Assembly: GCA_002349055.1 (NCBI GenBank)
Contig: DECD01000054.1
Span: 51,308-83,647 of the forward strand
Direction: 5' to 3'
From: Bacteroidales bacterium UBA2939
Lineage (GTDB): Bacteria > Bacteroidota > Bacteroidia > Bacteroidales > P3
Length of the DNA: 32,340 nt
The notes below the pieces were generated by a model. The model worked only from the letters and a program-made list of their open reading frames with translations, had not been told where the DNA came from and did no database searches. Position 1 is the stretch's first letter, and each line of letters opens with the position of its first letter. The translations under genes and the position numbers were made by a program. This document shows, one piece after another, positions 21,514-30,057 of this stretch.

Positions 21514-22398
21514 CTACAACTTCACTTCGCCGTAGATGCCCACCTTCAAGCGTCCGTCGTTCACCACAGCAATTTTGACTGCATAAACCAGGTTGGCACG
21601 GCTGCTGCGGGTCTGAATATTCTTGGGGGTGAACTCACTCTCGGAGGCAATCCACGTCACGGTACCCTCATAGTCATAACGTTCGTCTCCCCCGAAGTCG
21701 GCTGTCACCGTCACCTTTTGTCCCAGATTCACCTTCGACAATTGGTCGCTGGTGAAATAAGCACGGAGATAAATGTGGTCGAGGTCGGCCACCTTCAACA
21801 AGGGCCGTCCGGCAACAGCCATCTCGCCGGGATGCAACCAGGTAGCCAGCACCATACCGTCCATAGGAGCCTTAAGGGTGCTACGTTCCAACTGCAGCGC
21901 CACCTGCTTGATTTGCCATTCCATGGCAGCGGCATTCTGTTCTATAGCCTCGCTGCTGCTACCCAACTGCGACAGGGTGGCGTCGAGTTGGTTGCGCAGC
22001 ACACCCAACTGGGTCTGCGCGTCGTCGAGTTGCTTCTGCGTGGCCGCATTGTCTTTCACCAGATTCTCCACGCGTGCCACCTCGCGCTCCTGCTTGACAA
22101 TCTGGCTGCGAAGCGAGGCCACCTGCTTCCCGATGTCGGGACGGCTCTTGAGCAATGCCAATTGCTGGGTGCGCAACTGCTGTAGCTGCAGGTGCAGCGC
22201 GGCAGTGTCCACAACCGCCAACACCTCCCCCTCGTGCACCAACATACCCTCCTCGGAGGCGAGGGTAAGCAGGCGCCCCGTTGTTTCAGCAGAAAGTGTC
22301 ACCTCCGTAGCCTCAAATGTGCCCGTCGCATCGAAGTCTTGCTTGCCTCCACAGGCAATAAGCAAAAACACAGCCGAAAGAAAGATTCCCTTTTTCAT
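21514..22398 (-). CDS. HlyD-type membrane fusion lipoprotein
   Basis: The periplasmic adaptor links the inner-membrane ABC pump to the outer-membrane channel. The 294-aa product begins with a lipoprotein signal (MKKGIFLSAVFLLIACGG, lipobox LIAC). A lipoyl-like half follows (VTLSAETTGRLLTLASEEGMLVHEGEVLAVVD), then a long coiled coil (about 75-165), the returning lipoyl half (LKAPMDGMVLATWLHPGEMAVAGRPLLKV) and a beta-barrel. ATG 22398 is preferred over 22434 because it gives a clean signal peptide. It ends 28 nt before the ATPase ATG. Confidence 0.9.
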   Translation of the reverse strand: MKKGIFLSAVFLLIACGGKQDFDATGTFEATEVTLSAETTGRLLTLASEEGMLVHEGEVLAVVDTAALHLQLQQLRTQQLALLKSRPDIGKQVASLRSQIVKQEREVARVENLVKDNAATQKQLDDAQTQLGVLRNQLDATLSQLGSSSEAIEQNAAAMEWQIKQVALQLERSTLKAPMDGMVLATWLHPGEMAVAGRPLLKVADLDHIYLRAYFTSDQLSKVNLGQKVTVTADFGGDERYDYEGTVTWIASESEFTPKNIQTRSSRANLVYAVKIAVVNDGRLKVGIYGEVKL

Positions 22399-22426
22399 AT
22401 TTGTCATCTTTTCTATTTTAAACCCT

Positions 22427-23689
22427 TTATTCATATTGTTTCTTCAATAATTCAATACGGTGTAGCAGCCTAGCCGACTGAGCCGCGCTCTCCTCGGTGA
22501 TGGCGCGGAGCAGTTCCGTGGTGCCGATGACACCATTGCGATGCTTGCTTTCGGTGGCCTCGCGAACCGAGCGACGCAGGGCCACGATACGGTCGTCGTC
22601 GCGCAAAGCCTTCCGAAGACGTGCCATCTCGCTGCTCTGCTCCGAACGTCGCAAACCCTCGTTGAAGGCCACCACGTCGCGCTGCACTTGCAACTGTCGC
22701 TGAGTGTTGTGCAGCCTGTCAAGGTCGTTGTGCTGTGTATAGAATGCACTGATATTCCATGCCAACCGGATGCCCACCACGGCGTTGAGACTCCAATCCC
22801 CATTCAGCATGTTCTCGAACATGTTCAATCCCGGATAGCCATACCACCCTTGGGCGAAAAGCGACAACTGCGGCATCGACGCAGAGCGCAGAAGGTCTTC
22901 CTGCGCCTGGCTCTGCCCGATTCTGGCATCAAGCAAACGCATCTCCGGACGCTCGGCAACCAGCAAGTCTCCTCCCAATTCCTCCGGCATTGCCAGAGTA
23001 GCCTCTGCCATGGGCCTGCCTGTCAGCAACGACAGCATTTCGCGATAGGCGGCACACGAGTAGCGAACCTGCTCCAGTTGCTGTCCGGCCGTGAGCAGTT
23101 CCACCTCAACGGCGTCCACGTCGCTCTGCATCAGCAGGTCGTTCTCGGCCATCACACGGCAGCGCCGCAAGTTTTCCTCCAGCAGAGCCATGCGGTTCTC
23201 GGTCTGCAATCGATGTTCCTCCAAAAGCAGGATACCGAAGAAAAGATTGTCTACACGCCCTTCCAGTGCATGGAAATCAACGTCGGCGGCCAACCGGTCC
23301 GCCTCTGCCTGAGCTTTGGCAATACGTTTCTCCGCATTGCTGCGTCCTCCATCCCAAAGGTTCTGCTACACATCGAGAGCCAACTTGTACTGGTCCTGTC
23401 TTATGCCCTCCAGGTCGGTGCCAAGGGCGGCAAGCATGGTGTTCATCGCATCGGGGAACCGTGCTGCATCGGTCTGCCAGGTGGCCTGTGCCGACAGGCG
23501 CACCTGCGGCAGCCATGCACGCGAAGCATTCACCACACTGTATTCCGCACTCTGTGCCACCAACCCATACTGCTCCACAAGCGGGTAATGGCTCCGTGCC
23601 CAGCTGCGGCAACTGTCGAGCGTCACGCCTTGAGCCCCCACTACCGCCGGCACAATCGCCAACCACCCAAAAAGTATAACTCGTTTCAT
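22427..23689 (-). pseudogene. TolC-like outer-membrane efflux protein interrupted by one in-frame TAG
   Basis: From ATG 23689 the frame encodes a signal peptide (VILFGWLAIVPAVVGAQ) and the first part of a TolC-type channel (LDSCRSWARSHYPLVEQYG, VNASRAWLPQVRLSAQATW). It reaches TAG at 23366-23368 (codon 108), directly before the conserved QNLWDGGRSNAEKRIA. The same frame then continues open to TAA 22427, through a second TolC helical repeat (SMPQLSLFAQGWYGYPGLN, FNEGLRRSEQ). There is no shift in frame, only one stop; CAG to TAG would explain it. Several other genes here use TAG as a normal stop, so recoding is unlikely. Either an inactivating mutation or a sequence error. It lies 5 nt after tetR. 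Confidence 0.85.
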
Positions 23690-23694
23690 ATTCT

Positions 23695-24312
23695 TTATTT
23701 TATATCCGGATTAATCCTGTTCAAAATCAGCTGCACATTCTCCTGGCAACGAGCATGGTAGTAGGCTTGGAAGTCCATGTCCGGTTTGACCGAGGATAAT
23801 ATCGGCGCAACGATAAACGAAAATAAGTTCACCGAGACAATGTCCATCAGCAGCGTGGCGGCATCCATCGTCCGCACCTCCCCTTCTTTCGCCGCAGCGT
23901 CCAGTTCGCGCTGCAACCGAGCCACTGCATCCTTCAGTATCGGAAGTGCCTCCCGTTTCATCATCTCTGCATATTCCGGACGCACTATCACTTCGTTGAT
24001 GATGAACCTCGGCAAGTCCGGATTTTCACTAAGGAACTCGAAATGGCGCACAACCAACTCCACAACCTTCTCCACCACAGGCATATCCTCAATCATAAAG
24101 ACCGTTGCCACCGATTCCTTCAACTGCTGCAGCTTCTCGCCCATCACATGCTCGAAAAGCTGTTCTTTCGTTTTATAATAATAGTGCAACATGGAATGGC
24201 TCACACCCGCCTTCTGCGCAATCTCAACAGTCCTGGCTCCGGCAAAACCTTTCATCAAGAACTCTTCTTCGGCCACTTCCAAAATCTTCTTCTGTTTTTT
24301 ATTATCTTTCAT
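23695..24312 (-). CDS. TetR-family transcriptional regulator
   Basis: The 205-aa repressor-type protein has a typical N-terminal HTH (about residues 8-56: EFLMKGFAGARTVEIAQKAG, SHSMLHYYYKTKEQLFEHV) and a helical ligand-binding domain with an FSFIVAPILSSVKPDM region, as in regulators of lipophilic-compound pumps. It is the first gene of the efflux operon, so it probably represses its own promoter and the whole pump. Inverted repeats around the promoter upstream (24340-24424) are the likely operators. The ligand is unknown. Confidence 0.92.
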   Translation of the reverse strand: MKDNKKQKKILEVAEEEFLMKGFAGARTVEIAQKAGVSHSMLHYYYKTKEQLFEHVMGEKLQQLKESVATVFMIEDMPVVEKVVELVVRHFEFLSENPDLPRFIINEVIVRPEYAEMMKREALPILKDAVARLQRELDAAAKEGEVRTMDAATLLMDIVSVNLFSFIVAPILSSVKPDMDFQAYYHARCQENVQLILNRINPDIK

Positions 24313-24339
24313 ACCAACAACTTATATAAGTTTTTAGAC

Positions 24340-24424
24340 AATTTTGTCGAATAATTTCTGCTGCAAAAATACATACTTTTTTTAATTCGACAAAATTATT
24401 TAACATTTTTGTTCAACAAAAATG
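24340..24424. promoter_or_regulatory. Candidate TetR operators: paired 13-bp inverted repeat and a 21-bp palindrome
   Basis: AATTTTGTCGAAT (24340-24352) and ATTCGACAAAATT (24385-24397) are exact reverse complements. One lies just downstream of the start site; the other overlaps the -33 element. Upstream, CATTTTTGTT-C-AACAAAAATG (24404-24424) is a perfect palindrome with the same TTTTGTYSAA core. Three related half-sites around the promoter fit autorepression. Confidence 0.65.
24364..24394 (-). promoter_or_regulatory. Promoter of the tetR/efflux operon
   Basis: On the minus strand, the -33 element TTTG (24391-24394) and the -7 element TATTTTTG (24364-24371) are separated by 19 nt, which is the Bacteroidota form. 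The transcript would start near 24357, about 45 nt before ATG 24312. Confidence 0.75.
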
Positions 24425-24511
24425 TCTATCAACAACATCCAGAGAAAGAACAAAAACACTAAAAGCCAGAGTATTAACTAACCCCACCGAAGTATTATCA
24501 CTTTATCAAAT

Positions 24512-24566
24512 CCGTATCAACACCGTACCAACACCGTACCAACTCCTACCATGGTAGGAGTTGATA
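24512..24566 (-). repeat. CTCCTACC palindrome element, copy 2
   Basis: A perfect 22-bp palindrome (24541-24562, arms AACTCCTACCA / TGGTAGGAGTT) is preceded by tandem CAACACCGTAC units. It has the same design as 4707-4775 but opposite orientation. It lies between the tetR promoter and the miaA 3' end, so it may also act as a weak terminator, although there is no T-run. Confidence 0.7.
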
Positions 24567-24592
24567 GGTCCATGATAACACTTTGGTAGGGG

Positions 24593-25411
24593 TTAAATGT
24601 AGCGGCGGCACCAGGTGAGCTGCTTACGGGCGTAGTGCCAGGTATTCAGCTTGATTTCGGCCACTGCATCTTCGAGGTTTTTGGTGCCGTCGAGGACGGG
24701 GAAGAGTTCGCGATAGCCGACGGTGCGGAGGGTGGAGAGATGGCGATAAGGGAGGAGCGACTGCACCTCGTCGAGAAGGCCGTCGGCCATCATCTGGTCG
24801 ACACGGCGGTCGATGCGGTCGCGGAGGTCGGGCACGGTGACCACACGCACTTCGATGTCGAAGGGTCGCGGGGCGGGTTTTTGGTTGGCGATGACCTGAG
24901 AGTAAGGCTTCCCTGTCATGTAGCACACCTCGAGGGCGCGCTGGAGGCGCACGGGGTTGCGGAGGTCAACACGGGCGTAGTAGTCGGGGTCAAGCTGCTG
25001 GAGTTGAGCGCGTTTTTCCTCGATGGGCATCTGCTGGAGGCGTGCGCGGAGGTCGGGCGTGGGGTCGGGCATGGAGGTGACACCCAGGCGGAGGGCATCG
25101 ACATAGAGTCCGCTGCCGCCCACGACGATGGCCAGATCGTTATGAAGGAAGAGCTTGTCGAGCAGAGAGAGCGCGTCGTGCTCGTAGTCGTAGATGTTGT
25201 AAGGCTCTGAGACCGAGCGGCAGGCGATGAAGTGGTGCCCGGCGGCGGAAAGCTCCTCGTCGGAGGGACGCGCCACTCCGATGCGGAGCTCGCGGTAGAA
25301 CTGGCGCGAGTCGCAGGAGAGGATTTCGACCCCCGTCTCACGGGCCAGACGGATGGCCTCGGCGGTTTTGCCGGAGGCGGTGGGGCCGGTGATGATGAGG
25401 AGTTTTTTCAA
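24593..25411 (-). CDS. miaA: tRNA dimethylallyltransferase
   Basis: Adds a dimethylallyl group to A37 of tRNAs reading UNN codons. The 272-aa product has the P-loop GPTASGKT (9-16), the DSRQFYREL motif (35-43), the substrate region VVGGSGLYVDAL, and the C-terminal IKLNTWHYARKQLTWCRR. It is slightly shorter than the usual 290-310. The start is TTG at 25409-25411; the preceding bases are the TCAATTT tandem repeat, so the repeat boundary coincides with the start codon where ATG would be expected before AAAAAACTC. It is downstream of aroA with a 64-nt gap. Confidence 0.93.
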   Translation of the reverse strand: MKKLLIITGPTASGKTAEAIRLARETGVEILSCDSRQFYRELRIGVARPSDEELSAAGHHFIACRSVSEPYNIYDYEHDALSLLDKLFLHNDLAIVVGGSGLYVDALRLGVTSMPDPTPDLRARLQQMPIEEKRAQLQQLDPDYYARVDLRNPVRLQRALEVCYMTGKPYSQVIANQKPAPRPFDIEVRVVTVPDLRDRIDRRVDQMMADGLLDEVQSLLPYRHLSTLRTVGYRELFPVLDGTKNLEDAVAEIKLNTWHYARKQLTWCRRYI

Positions 25412-25439
25412 ATTGAAAATTGAAAATTGAAAATTGAAA
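25412..25439 (-). repeat. 7-bp tandem repeat (TCAATTT x4) abutting the miaA start
   Basis: Four exact ATTGAAA units on the plus strand (TCAATTT on the minus strand) end at the miaA TTG start codon. Same unit as at 1-21 and 3204-3231. Confidence 0.85.
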
Positions 25440-25475
25440 ATAGTTGACAGTGGGTAGTGGGTAGCATTTGTTTCG

Positions 25476-26713
25476 TCATTGCTTATTCTGGAGGACTAGG
25501 TCGAACTGGTCCCAGAATTCAGGGAAGGACTTGTCGACAACCTCGGGGTTTTCGATTTGGAGGTCGGGAAAACGGAGCTTGAGCGGTGCGAAGGCCATGG
25601 CGATGCGGTGGTCGTTATAGGTGCGCACGGGCTCTGTGGGGTGCAGGTCGGAGGGCAGGATAACCATCTCCTCGTGGGTGCAGTTGACGCGGCCGCCCAT
25701 GCGTTTGAGCTCGGCGCTGATGGCCTGCATGCGGTCGCTCTCTTTGAGGGCTATGTTGCTGACGCCCTTGAGGGTGGCACGCACGCCAGTGGCTGCTGCG
25801 GCGACGGCGAAGGTGGGCACGAGGTCGGGGCAGTCGAGGCAATTGAACTGGATTCGGGGGCTTGGGAGACGGCTCTCGGTCCCCTGGATGGTGATGGAGC
25901 GCGCGGCGGAGCGGAAGGGCGAGCGTACCTCGGTGCTCTGGACGCCGAGGAGGCGGAAGAAGGCGTCGGTGGCGTTGTCGCCCTGGCAGGAGTCGAGCTG
26001 GAGGCCGAGGAGACGGATGCGGAGGTCGGGGCGCAGGAGGGCCATGGTGTAGAAATAGGAAGCCGAGGACCAGTCGCGCTCGACGGAGATGACGGCGCCC
26101 TTGGGGCGGCCAGCGAAGTGCTGCACATAGTAGGTGCGGCCGTTGGAGGAGCGGCGTACCTCGATGCCTGCCTGGCGGAGGGCATCGCAAGTCATCTCGA
26201 TGTAGGGGCGCGAGGTTGGGCGCTGGGTCATGGTGAGGGAAATGCCCTCGGGCATGCGGGGAGCTATGAGGAGCAGGGAGCTGACAAACTGGCTGCTGAG
26301 GAGGGGGTCAACGCTGACGGTGCGCCGCGTGGGGACGCCGCCCTGGATTTGGACGGGGAGGAAGCCTTCGCGCTCGGTGCATTCGACCCGGAGGCCCATC
26401 TGGCGCAGGGCCTCGATGAGCGGTGCCATGGGGCGCTGGCAGAGGCGGTCGTCGCCGGTGAGGGTATGATGGCCGGGGGTGATGGCCAGCAGCGGCATGA
26501 GGAAGCGTGCCACGGAGCCTGCATTGTTGCAATAGTAGACTCCTGAGCCGCCACCCTCTTCAATCTGGGTGAGCAGCTGGCGCAGGAGGCGCGTGTCGCC
26601 CGAGGTGGAAAGCTTGTTGATGCGGAAGTGGCCGCCAGTGAGATGGTTGATCATCAGCCAGCGGTTGCTCATGCTCTTGGATGCAGGGAGGGTGATGCGT
26701 ATGTCGTTGGTGT

Positions 26714-26717
<4 letters not shown>
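25476..26717 (-). CDS. aroA: 3-phosphoshikimate 1-carboxyvinyltransferase (EPSP synthase)
   Basis: Sixth step of the shikimate pathway: condenses phosphoenolpyruvate with shikimate-3-phosphate. The 413-aa product has the substrate-binding LPASKSMSNR (10-19), CNNAGSVARFLMPLLA (usual NAGTxxRFL altered to NAGSVARFL), QRPMAPLIEALRQMG, SSQFVSSLLLIAP, DCPDLVPTFAVAAA with the catalytic Asp, KESDRMQAISAELKRMGG and YNDHRIAMAFA. The NAGS-for-NAGT change is at a site linked to inhibitor sensitivity in other species; I draw no functional conclusion. The ATG overlaps the stop of the sigma-54 activator gene as ATGA. Confidence 0.93.
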
Positions 26718-27919
<1,202 letters not shown>

Positions 27920-27924
27920 TTTCT

Positions 27925-27978
27925 TTCTAGTATTTCTAGTATGACTAGTATTTCTAGTATAGCTAGCATTTCTAGTCG
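27925..27978 (-). repeat. 9-bp tandem repeat (TTCTAGTAT x6) between dnaG and the activator gene
   Basis: Six units of 9 bp: TTCTAGTAT three times, plus GACTAGTAT, AGCTAGCAT and TTCTAGTCG. The dnaG TAG stop (27972-27974) lies in the last unit. The array fills almost the entire 52-nt gap. Confidence 0.88.
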
Positions 27979-29957
27979 ATGACTCTATGTAAAGCCTGGC
28001 CGATTTGGCGGCGGAGGTCGATGAGTTGTTTCTTTTCGGCGAGGAGGAGCATCATCTGCTCGTCGTCCTTCACCTCGCGGAAGCGGCGGGCGTTGTCGGC
28101 GATGCGGTCGGCGACGCACTTGAGCTTGAAGGAGAGGATGGTCTCGGAGAGGTCGGTTTGAATGTTGTCCTCGAGGGTGGGGACGAAGACCTGCTTCTGG
28201 CGCCAGGTGTCGCTGATGCGGAAGGTGTCGAGCATGAGCGAGATGGCGAAGGAGCGGAGGGCCTCGTCGTCGACGGTGATGAAATAGGAGGCGTCGGGGA
28301 CTTGCTCCTGCGCCAGGGCGTTGACGAAATAGTCGAAGATGCGCTGGCAGAGGGGGTCGGTGAAGGAGAGCTCGTCGGTTTGGAGCTCGGAGACAATGGC
28401 CTGGGCCACGGTGTAGGTGTACTCCTGCGAGGTGCCGTCGTCGGCGGTGAAGGTCTGGCTGAGGGTTTGGTTGCCGTGGTTGAGGAGGAGCTGGATGAGG
28501 TGGCGCTCGGCAGGGTCGACGGGGAGGGAGAGCTTGGCGGGAGGATTGGGTGTGGGCTCAGGGGTTGTCGGAGTATCCGGAGTAATCGGAGTATTCTGAA
28601 TATTCTGAGGGGTCTGCTCTTTTTTCTCTTCCTCGTAGCTCTTGAGGCGGTTGCGGTTGAGGGCCTTGGCGAGCTCGGAGGCCAGGGCTTCCTCGGGGAC
28701 GTCGAGCAGGTGGGCGCACTGGGCAATGTACTCGGTGCGCTCGATGAGGTCGGGCACGAGGGCGATGGTGTCGATGGTCTCCTTGACGAGCTCGGCTTTG
28801 CGGATGGGGTCGTTATTGACGCCGTCGAGGAGGACGCGCGTCTTGAAGATGACGAAGTTGTCCTCGTGGGTGGCGAGATAGTCCTGCAGGGCCGAGGAGC
28901 CGTACTTCTGGGCGTAGCTGTCGGGGTCCTCACCGTCGGGGAAGAGGACGCAGCGCACGTGCATGCCCTCGGCGAAGAGCAGGTTGACGGCACGCAGGGC
29001 GGCCTTGATGCCGGCGGAGTCGCCATCGTAGAGGACGGTGACGTTGGGCGTATAGCGCTTGATGAGGCGTATCTGCTCGGTGGTGAGGGAGGTGCCGCAG
29101 GAGGCCACGGTGTTCTCGACGCCCGACTGGTGCATGGAGATGACGTCGATGTTGCCCTCGACGAGGTAGCACTTGTTGGTCTTGGAGATGGCCGAGCGGG
29201 CCTGGTAGAGGCCGTAGAGGATGCGCGACTTGTTGTAGATGTCGGAGTCGGGCGAGTTGACATACTTGGCAGCCTGTTTCTCGCTGCTGAGGACACGGCC
29301 ACTGAAGCCGAGGACACGGCCCGAGATGCTGTAGATTGGGAACATGACGCGGCCGCGGAAACGGTCGTAGGCTTTCTTGGATTCTTCCTTGAAGATGGTA
29401 AGGCCCGTCTTTTCGAGGACGGCGTCGCTGTAGCCGTTCTTGCGCGCATGGTCGGTGAAGTTGCTCCACTCGTCGAGGCAATAGCCGAGGCCGAAATTCT
29501 TGATGACCTCGTCGCTGAGGCCGCGGCTGTGGAAATAGCTGAGACCCACGGCACGGCCCATCTCGTCGTTGTAGAGCAGGTCGGCGAAATACTTCTGGGC
29601 GAACTCGGAGACATGGAAGAGGGCGTCGCGCTCGTTCTGGCGCTCCTTCTGTTCCTCGGTCTGCTCCTCCTCGTGAATCTCGATGTTGTATTTCTGCGCC
29701 AGCCACCGCAAAGCCTCGGGATAGGTGTAGTGCTCATGCTTCATGAGGAACTTCACCACATCGCCGGCCTCGCCGCAGCCGAAGCACTTGAAGATGCCCT
29801 TGGAGGGGGAGACATAGAACGAGGGCGTCTTCTCGTTGTGGAAGGGACAGCAACCGATGTGGTTGGCACCACGCTTCTTGAGCGAGACGAAGTCGCCAAT
29901 CACCTCCTCGATGCGGGCGGCATCCATAATACGTTGTATGGTCTCCTGGTCTATCAT
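27972..29957 (-). CDS. dnaG: DNA primase
   Basis: Synthesises RNA primers at the replication fork. The 661-aa product has the N-terminal CHC2 zinc site (C37, H40, C58, C61), the RNA-polymerase/TOPRIM core with EGNID (about 265) and DGDSAG (about 311), and a C-terminal helicase-interaction region. I start at ATG 29957 (MIDQETIQRI), which fits the family; the frame is open to 30005 but that part overlaps the promoter. The linker (about residues 445-470, Pro/Thr/Gln-rich) contains a 9-bp tandem repeat read in frame. The TAG stop is inside another 9-bp array. Confidence 0.96.
   Translation of the reverse strand: MIDQETIQRIMDAARIEEVIGDFVSLKKRGANHIGCCPFHNEKTPSFYVSPSKGIFKCFGCGEAGDVVKFLMKHEHYTYPEALRWLAQKYNIEIHEEEQTEEQKERQNERDALFHVSEFAQKYFADLLYNDEMGRAVGLSYFHSRGLSDEVIKNFGLGYCLDEWSNFTDHARKNGYSDAVLEKTGLTIFKEESKKAYDRFRGRVMFPIYSISGRVLGFSGRVLSSEKQAAKYVNSPDSDIYNKSRILYGLYQARSAISKTNKCYLVEGNIDVISMHQSGVENTVASCGTSLTTEQIRLIKRYTPNVTVLYDGDSAGIKAALRAVNLLFAEGMHVRCVLFPDGEDPDSYAQKYGSSALQDYLATHEDNFVIFKTRVLLDGVNNDPIRKAELVKETIDTIALVPDLIERTEYIAQCAHLLDVPEEALASELAKALNRNRLKSYEEEKKEQTPQNIQNTPITPDTPTTPEPTPNPPAKLSLPVDPAERHLIQLLLNHGNQTLSQTFTADDGTSQEYTYTVAQAIVSELQTDELSFTDPLCQRIFDYFVNALAQEQVPDASYFITVDDEALRSFAISLMLDTFRISDTWRQKQVFVPTLEDNIQTDLSETILSFKLKCVADRIADNARRFREVKDDEQMMLLLAEKKQLIDLRRQIGQALHRVID
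28569..28613 (-). repeat. 9-bp tandem repeat inside the dnaG linker
   Basis: On the plus strand CGGAGTATC, CGGAGTAAT, CGGAGTATT, CTGAATATT, CTGAGGGGT. A 9-bp period is three codons, so copy changes keep frame. It encodes the TPQNIQNTPITPDTP linker between the TOPRIM core and the helicase-binding domain. Confidence 0.75.
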
Positions 29958-29970
29958 GACAATTGAGGTG

Positions 29971-29978
29971 CAAAGATA
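29971..29978 (-). promoter_or_regulatory. Probable -7 promoter element of dnaG
   Basis: Minus-strand TATCTTTG matches TAnnTTTG and lies 13 nt before ATG 29957. A TTTG is found 24 nt further upstream (30003-30006), a longer spacing than in the other promoters here. Confidence 0.5.
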
Positions 29979-30001
29979 CGATTTTTTTTCGACATGGATA
30001 A

Positions 30002-30034
30002 ACAAAAAAAAGCACCACCCTTTCGGATGGTGCT
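30002..30034 (-). terminator. Rho-independent terminator after the P-domain/PKD cargo gene
   Basis: Read on the minus strand, AGCACCATCC and GGGTGGTGCT pair through a GAAA tetraloop (one G-T wobble) and are followed by seven T. It is 24 nt after the stop at 30058 and just before the dnaG promoter. Confidence 0.9.
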
Positions 30035-30057
30035 TATTGCGTGGAGATTCAATGATT

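Noticed and set aside
23366..23368. Stop-codon reassignment of TAG
   Set aside because: mltG, the crotonase, dnaG and hlyD-like genes all end in TAG at sensible positions.
24541..24562. Terminator for miaA
   Set aside because: A perfect palindrome but with no following T-run on either strand. Kept as a repeat element instead.
28005..29966. Very long plus-strand open frame opposite dnaG
   Set aside because: Gly/Val/Glu/Asp-rich composition typical of the antisense of a C-ending-codon gene. DnaG on the other strand has all expected motifs.
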